Origin: an uncultured Dorea sp.
GTDB taxonomy: Bacteria; Bacillota; Clostridia; Lachnospirales; Lachnospiraceae
Assembly: GCA_910577685.1 (NCBI GenBank)
Contig: CAJTOH010000037.1
Span: 1-37,136, forward strand
Direction: 5' to 3'
DNA length: 37,136 bases
Shown here in pieces: positions 33,350 to 37,136 of the stretch (position 1 is the first letter of the stretch; the number at the start of each line of letters is the position of its first letter). Both the position numbers and the translations under genes were made by a program. Below the pieces are notes generated by a model, which did no database searches, was not told where the DNA came from, and was given only the letters and a program-made list of their open reading frames with translations.

Positions 33350-34273
33350 TCAATCGCTTTTGATCTCGCGTCCCTTCCGATTAATAATGATAATTCCGAC
33401 GCTTACCAAGACCAGCGCCGCGAGATTCTTTACGGACGCCACCTGCTCGCCAAGGAATAGGGCCGACATTGCGACGCCGAATACAGGGATACTGAAACCA
33501 AAGATCGCTACCTTTCCCACAGAATTATATTTCAGCAATTCCGCCCATATACTAAACGCCGCCGTGGACAGCAGGGACATGTACAGAAGCAGCAGCGATG
33601 ATTTTACGGTAAAGCCCTGAACATTTCCGCCGGCGGCAGCTCCGATCAGAATCAGCGCCGCGCCGCCAAACAGCAGTTGATACGCCGTGATCGTCACAGG
33701 TTTCTCCCGGTCCGAAATCATCTTAAGCGTCACGCTGCTCAGGCCGTAGGAGAACGCACAGATCAGCACCATTCCCTCACCCGAAAATGAAAATCCGCTG
33801 CCCCACGCTCCCGGTTCCAGATTGATGACAATAATTCCTGCAAATCCTACCAGACACCCCGCAGCCTTCTTCCAGGTCAGCTTCTCTGACTTCATCAGAA
33901 AATGTGCCGCGATTATGGAAAAAAACGCATTTGATGCGTTAATTACGGAGCCTTTCGCCCCCGTCGTGTTGGCAAGCCCGATATAGAAACACACGTACTG
34001 AATCGTCGTCTGCAGAATCCCCTGCCCGAACACATAGGGGACAGAAGACTTCTTTATCGTGATCACTCGTTTCTCCAACACACAGCCAAGCAGGAAAGTG
34101 AACGCACCCGCCATAAAGAACCGGTATCCGGCAAATAAAATCTGACTGCCTGCATTCTCAATATGGAATAATTCATAACCTATCTTCACACATGGAAATG
34201 CACTGCCCCATAAGGCACAGCACATTAAAGCAAGGGCCGATCTAACAGCCGTATTCTGATAAAAACGTTCCAT
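33350..34273 (-). CDS. EamA/DMT-superfamily transporter
   Basis: This 307-residue membrane protein has ten predicted helices in two EamA repeats (about 10-140 and 155-300). ALWGSAFPCVKIG opens the first repeat and FSYGLSSVTLKMISDR the second, as in drug/metabolite exporters. The substrate is unknown; metabolite or amino-acid export is typical. Its ATG shares one base with the stop codon of the cyclophilin gene (TAATG), with AGAAGG inside that gene, so the two are translationally coupled. Confidence 0.88.
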   Translation of the reverse strand: MERFYQNTAVRSALALMCCALWGSAFPCVKIGYELFHIENAGSQILFAGYRFFMAGAFTFLLGCVLEKRVITIKKSSVPYVFGQGILQTTIQYVCFYIGLANTTGAKGSVINASNAFFSIIAAHFLMKSEKLTWKKAAGCLVGFAGIIVINLEPGAWGSGFSFSGEGMVLICAFSYGLSSVTLKMISDREKPVTITAYQLLFGGAALILIGAAAGGNVQGFTVKSSLLLLYMSLLSTAAFSIWAELLKYNSVGKVAIFGFSIPVFGVAMSALFLGEQVASVKNLAALVLVSVGIIIINRKGREIKSD

Positions 34274-34791
34274 TATTCCTTCTCCGGTTCCGGATAGTCT
34301 ACCCCCTGCGTATCTACCGTAACCGTCTTCATCTTCTGCTCTTCCAGAGGTCTGTCATTGTAATCCGTATCCGTTTCGGCAATCTTGTTCACAACCTCTA
34401 TACCCTCGATAACCTTCCCGAATGCCGCATAAGACCCGTCCAGATGCGGCGAATTCTTGTGCATAATGAAAAACTGAGAACCTGCGGAATCCGGATTCAT
34501 GGAACGCGCCATAGAAAGGACGCCCTCCGTATGCTTCAAGTCATTATCGACACCGTTCTGGCTGAATTCACCCTTGATGTAATATCCCGGACCGCCCATG
34601 CCCGAGCCGTCAGGACATCCTCCCTGAATCATGAAACCGCTGATTACCCGATGAAAGATCAGGCCGTCATAATACCCCTTCTTAACCAATGAGATAAAGT
34701 TGTTCACCGTATTCGGCGCAATCTCCGGATATAGTTCCGCTTTCATGATATCCCCGTTTTCCATTTCGAATGTTACAATTGGATTCTCCAT
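34273..34791 (-). CDS. Peptidyl-prolyl cis-trans isomerase, cyclophilin type
   Basis: This 172-residue cytosolic protein is a bacterial cyclophilin that speeds proline isomerisation during folding. Core motifs are FHRVISGFMIQGGCPDGSG, the GVLSMARSMNPDSAGSQFFI stretch containing the active-site Gln-Phe-Phe, and LDGSYAAFGKVIEG. There is no signal peptide, so it acts in the cytoplasm. GAGG precedes the ATG. It is coupled to the EamA permease gene. Confidence 0.95.
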   Translation of the reverse strand: MENPIVTFEMENGDIMKAELYPEIAPNTVNNFISLVKKGYYDGLIFHRVISGFMIQGGCPDGSGMGGPGYYIKGEFSQNGVDNDLKHTEGVLSMARSMNPDSAGSQFFIMHKNSPHLDGSYAAFGKVIEGIEVVNKIAETDTDYNDRPLEEQKMKTVTVDTQGVDYPEPEKE

Positions 34792-34840
34792 ATTTTACTT
34801 TCCTCTCTTCCTGCTGATTTCAGCTGATTTACCGCTATCT

Positions 34841-34869
34841 ATTGTAGCCGATATTGCGCCGTTCGTAAA
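34841..34869 (-). promoter_or_regulatory. Possible promoter of the cyclophilin gene
   Basis: On the minus strand TTTACG (34869-34864) and TACAAT (34846-34841) are 17 bases apart, about 50 bases before the ATG. The -35 box is a 4/6 match. Confidence 0.45.
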
Positions 34870-34897
34870 GCGCGAATAAATTTATAACAAAACTTCC

Positions 34898-35530
34898 TTA
34901 TTCCTGAATAGACGCGGACAGCATCGAAACCAGACTGTCCGCGGCAAGAGGTTCCAGTCCGCTTCCTATATTCTCCACGGCGCAGGAAAGAATACATCCG
35001 TTAGAAAGACATGTCCATAGTCTATATCCTTCCTCTCCCGCCAAAGAATAAGAGAAGAATGACCACTGACGGTCTCCTTCCGCCAGTGTCTGAATCTCTC
35101 CCACCGACGCTTCCTGCTCGTCGGTATTCGCGCTCATAAGATACTCTACCTCTTGCTGAGCCGTCGTAATAACGACATTCTCATCCTCTGCCATCAGGCG
35201 GAGATTAATCTGCGTACTGCTTGTACCGTCCGTTCCTATCCGCTGAAATGCCACTTGCTGTTCCGAACTGAATTCTACATCCTCGAATCCTTCCGGTCTT
35301 ACAAGTGAGATCTTAATGCTTCCATCCTCCGTAGAAAGAGCAGAAATCCCATCTTCCGACGCCTCATTCGGCTCTTCCGGCTGCTTCTCTGCCTCTTCAT
35401 CGGCTCCCTTAGCCTCTAAGGACGTTTCCTGTCCGGCTGGTTCCGGCGATTCCTTTGTCTCTTCCTTGTCTCCACATCCTGTAAATGCTATGCTTGAAGC
35501 TACAATTAATCCAATAATAATCCTTTTCAT
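34898..35530 (-). CDS. Putative lipoprotein of unknown function
   Basis: This 210-residue protein starts at the ATG at 35530 with GAGG 8 bases upstream. Residues 1-19 are a lipoprotein signal (MKRIIIGLIVASSIAFTGC) with Cys19 as lipid site. An acidic linker rich in Glu, Pro and Ala (about 20-60) precedes a compact domain with a beta-rich look (GSIKISLVRPEGFEDVEF, then RQWSFFSYSLAGEEGYRLW). No family is recognised. It is the only clear gene of its unit, divergent from coaBC. Its role at the outer face of the membrane is unknown. Confidence 0.8.
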   Translation of the reverse strand: MKRIIIGLIVASSIAFTGCGDKEETKESPEPAGQETSLEAKGADEEAEKQPEEPNEASEDGISALSTEDGSIKISLVRPEGFEDVEFSSEQQVAFQRIGTDGTSSTQINLRLMAEDENVVITTAQQEVEYLMSANTDEQEASVGEIQTLAEGDRQWSFFSYSLAGEEGYRLWTCLSNGCILSCAVENIGSGLEPLAADSLVSMLSASIQE

Positions 35531-35540
35531 ATACACGACC

Positions 35541-35642
35541 TCATCCTTTGTTTTTATATGACTCCATTCTGTCTTTCACAAGTTGCAGGATCCTCTCTCT
35601 GGTGATCGTCTTTCCTGCCTGCAATGGAGTAGGGCATGCCAC
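35541..35642 (-). CDS. Candidate 33-residue small ORF ahead of the lipoprotein gene
   Basis: Reading the minus strand from GTG at 35642, a 33-residue frame ends in TGA at 35541, 10 bases before the lipoprotein ATG. The chain has a helical, charged middle (TITRERILQLVKDRMESY). It lies just downstream of a good promoter, so it would be transcribed, but the ribosome site before GTG is weak. It may be a leader peptide, a small protein, or chance. Confidence 0.25.
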   Translation of the reverse strand: MACPTPLQAGKTITRERILQLVKDRMESYKNKG

Positions 35643-35652
35643 AACATTCTAT

Positions 35653-35681
35653 ATTCTAGCATGTCTCTCCTCCAAAGTCTA
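35653..35681 (-). promoter_or_regulatory. Promoter of the lipoprotein gene
   Basis: On the minus strand TAGACT (35681-35676) and TAGAAT (35658-35653) are 17 bases apart. It gives a leader of about 120 bases before the lipoprotein ATG, which contains a candidate small ORF. Confidence 0.55.
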
Positions 35682-35732
35682 TTTTATTCTTTAAAATTTC
35701 TTTTAAAAATTCTTCTAAAATCTGTAAGGTTC

Positions 35733-35761
35733 TTGCAAGATTTTTCTAAAGAGGCTATAGT
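35733..35761 (+). promoter_or_regulatory. Promoter of coaBC
   Basis: TTGCAA (35733-35738) and TATAGT (35756-35761) are separated by 17 bases, about 40 bases before the coaBC ATG. It is back to back with the lipoprotein promoter. Confidence 0.65.
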
Positions 35762-35800
35762 AGTAGTATTATTTATAATTCTATGTGGAAAGGAACTCTT

Positions 35801-37018
35801 ATGAATCTTAATAATAAAACAATCCTTCTTGGAGTTACCGGCGGAATTGCCGCGTATAAAAGCGCATCTCTGGCAAGTCTTCTGGTAAAATCCGGCGCGG
35901 AAGTCCATGTGATTATGACGGAACACGCAGCCAATTTTATTAATCCAATTACTTTTGAATCTCTGACAGGACACAAATGCATCACAGATACCTTTGACCG
36001 CAATTTTGAATTTAAAGTAGAGCACGTCGCCCTTGCCAAAAAGGCCGATCTGATCATCGTCGCACCGGCAACCGCCAATATAATCGCGAAACTTGCCCAT
36101 GGCCTTGCCGACGATATGCTTACGACTACCATACTGGCAAGCAAAGCTCCAAAGCTCATCGCTCCCGCCATGAATACAGGCATGTACGAGAATCCTGTTA
36201 CTCAGGATAACCTCGCTCTTCTTAGACGATACGGAATGAAAATTATTTCTCCCGCAAGCGGACGCCTCGCCTGCGGCGATATCGGCGCAGGAAAGATGGA
36301 AGAACCAGAGGTTATATTCGAACATATTCTTTCCGCCTGCGCTTGTTCCAAAGACATGTCAGGCATAAAGGTTCTCGTAACCGCCGGACCTACTCAGGAA
36401 GCTCTTGACCCTGTCCGTTTTCTTTCCAACCACTCCTCCGGAAAGATGGGATACAGCATTGCAAAAGCCTGTATGCTCCGAGGGGCTAAGGTCACGCTGG
36501 TAACCGGCAGGACATCCCTGAAACCGCCTGTGTTCGTAGATGTAATTCCTGTCGTCTCGGCCGGGGATATGTACGACGCAGTTATTTCGCGAAGCGATTC
36601 CATGGATATTATTATTAAAGCCGCGGCCGTAGCCGATTATCGTCCAAGCACAATCGCCGAAGAAAAGGTTAAGAAGGCGGATTCCCAGCTATACCTCTCT
36701 CTAGAACGAACCCGCGACATTCTGAAGTATTTGGGAGAACACAAGAAACCTTCACAATTCCTGTGCGGTTTCTCCATGGAAACAGAGAATATGTTGGATA
36801 ATTCCATAAAAAAGCTAAACACTAAAAATCTGGACATGATCGTCGCTAATAACCTTAAGGTTCCCGGCGCCGGATTTAAAGCAGATACGAATATCGTCAC
36901 TATGATTACCCATGATGAGGTCACCGAACTCCCCATTATGGACAAAGAAGAAGTTGCTTTTCATATATTAGACAAAATTCTCTCTCTACGGGATAGAGGC
37001 TGTTCAGACAGGGCGTAA
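35801..37018 (+). CDS. coaBC: Bifunctional phosphopantothenoylcysteine decarboxylase / phosphopantothenate-cysteine ligase
   Basis: This 405-residue enzyme performs two steps of coenzyme A synthesis: it joins cysteine to 4'-phosphopantothenate (C-terminal CoaB part) and decarboxylates the product (N-terminal CoaC flavoprotein). I start at the ATG at 35801 with GGAAAGGA upstream, rather than the ATG at 35783. CoaC shows GVTGGIAAYKS (11-21), catalytic His75 (VEHVAL), the PAMN motif (122-125) and ACGDIGAGKM with Cys158. CoaB starts near residue 190 with VTAGPTQEALDPVRFLSNHSSGKMG-type sequence (key part GPTQE) and AAAVADYRP. Length is normal. The last codons are part of a short direct repeat with the downstream sequence. 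Confidence 0.96.
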   Translation: MNLNNKTILLGVTGGIAAYKSASLASLLVKSGAEVHVIMTEHAANFINPITFESLTGHKCITDTFDRNFEFKVEHVALAKKADLIIVAPATANIIAKLAHGLADDMLTTTILASKAPKLIAPAMNTGMYENPVTQDNLALLRRYGMKIISPASGRLACGDIGAGKMEEPEVIFEHILSACACSKDMSGIKVLVTAGPTQEALDPVRFLSNHSSGKMGYSIAKACMLRGAKVTLVTGRTSLKPPVFVDVIPVVSAGDMYDAVISRSDSMDIIIKAAAVADYRPSTIAEEKVKKADSQLYLSLERTRDILKYLGEHKKPSQFLCGFSMETENMLDNSIKKLNTKNLDMIVANNLKVPGAGFKADTNIVTMITHDEVTELPIMDKEEVAFHILDKILSLRDRGCSDRA

Positions 37019-37079
37019 ACTTTTGGAAGCATTATAAGATAAAAGCTGCTTGGACAGGACATAACTTTTGGGTGCATTA
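36999..37079 (+). repeat. Imperfect direct repeat spanning the coaBC stop codon
   Basis: A unit at 36999-37034 (GCTGTTCAGACAGGGCGTAA, then ACTTTTGGAAGCATTA) recurs at 37045-37079 (GCTGCTTGGACAGGACATAA, then CTTTTGGGTGCATTA). Most positions agree, with one base less in the second copy. The first copy includes the last six codons and stop of coaBC; the second also reads through to TAA in a matching register. Confidence 0.7.
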
Positions 37080-37136
37080 AAAGGGGCTGTTGCAATAAGC
37101 AAAACAATTACAAGATATGGCGGAATTTAGTTTCTG

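Noticed and set aside
35783..35800. Longer coaBC start at the ATG at 35783
   Set aside because: GGAAAGGA lies between this ATG and the next in-frame ATG at 35801 and serves the latter, which also fits the family N-terminus.

Overview
The window looks like a chromosomal segment of a gut-type anaerobic Firmicute, most likely Lachnospiraceae. The reasons are strong GGAGG-type ribosome binding sites, moderate GC, pyruvate:ferredoxin oxidoreductase (PFOR), ATP-type PEP carboxykinase, a K+-dependent membrane pyrophosphatase, a double-cubane-cluster reductase with its activase, and an RsgI-like anti-sigma factor. The family assignment is inference from gene content. No rRNA, tRNA or CRISPR array was seen. 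Most genes lie on the minus strand.

Region 1 (about 1-9.7 kb) is a sugar island. A minus-strand ABC importer (solute-binding lipoprotein and two permeases, no local ATPase) diverges from a plus-strand operon of two different GH94 phosphorylases. A convergent AraC-type regulator follows. The likely physiology is uptake of a beta-linked gluco-oligosaccharide and phosphorolysis inside the cell; the exact sugar is not readable from sequence. The divergent promoter region carries inverted copies of one 9-mer and a separate palindrome, which are candidate operators.

Region 2 (about 9.8-21.6 kb) holds central metabolism: PFOR, PEP carboxykinase and membrane pyrophosphatase, each with its own promoter or terminator signals. 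Between them lie an SGNH hydrolase, a decayed PD-(D/E)XK nuclease remnant, and a two-gene G3E GTPase operon. One GTPase is a CxCC metallochaperone with a 147-residue His/Cys repeat insert. The other lacks CxCC and is joined to a C-terminal domain resembling the DUF1980/TIGR03943 tail.

Region 3 (about 21.7-26 kb) has an ECF sigma / RsgI-like anti-sigma pair behind a small secreted Cys-rich protein; both the secreted protein and the anti-sigma end in His/Gly tails. Next is the double-cubane reductase, DUF3343 protein and BadF-type activase operon.

Region 4 (about 26-37 kb) has a hybrid histidine kinase, a cysteine-desulfurase-family protein, truA, the ECF transporter core (ecfA1-ecfA2-ecfT), a DUF3006-like small protein, an EamA permease, a cyclophilin and a lipoprotein. 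A divergent plus-strand coaBC closes the window. Its 3' end, including the stop codon, is partly duplicated just downstream.

The most interesting unexplained items are the paired G3E GTPases, the metal-tail ECF sigma module, the operator-like repeats between the ABC and GH94 operons, and the DUF3343 partner of the double-cubane system.
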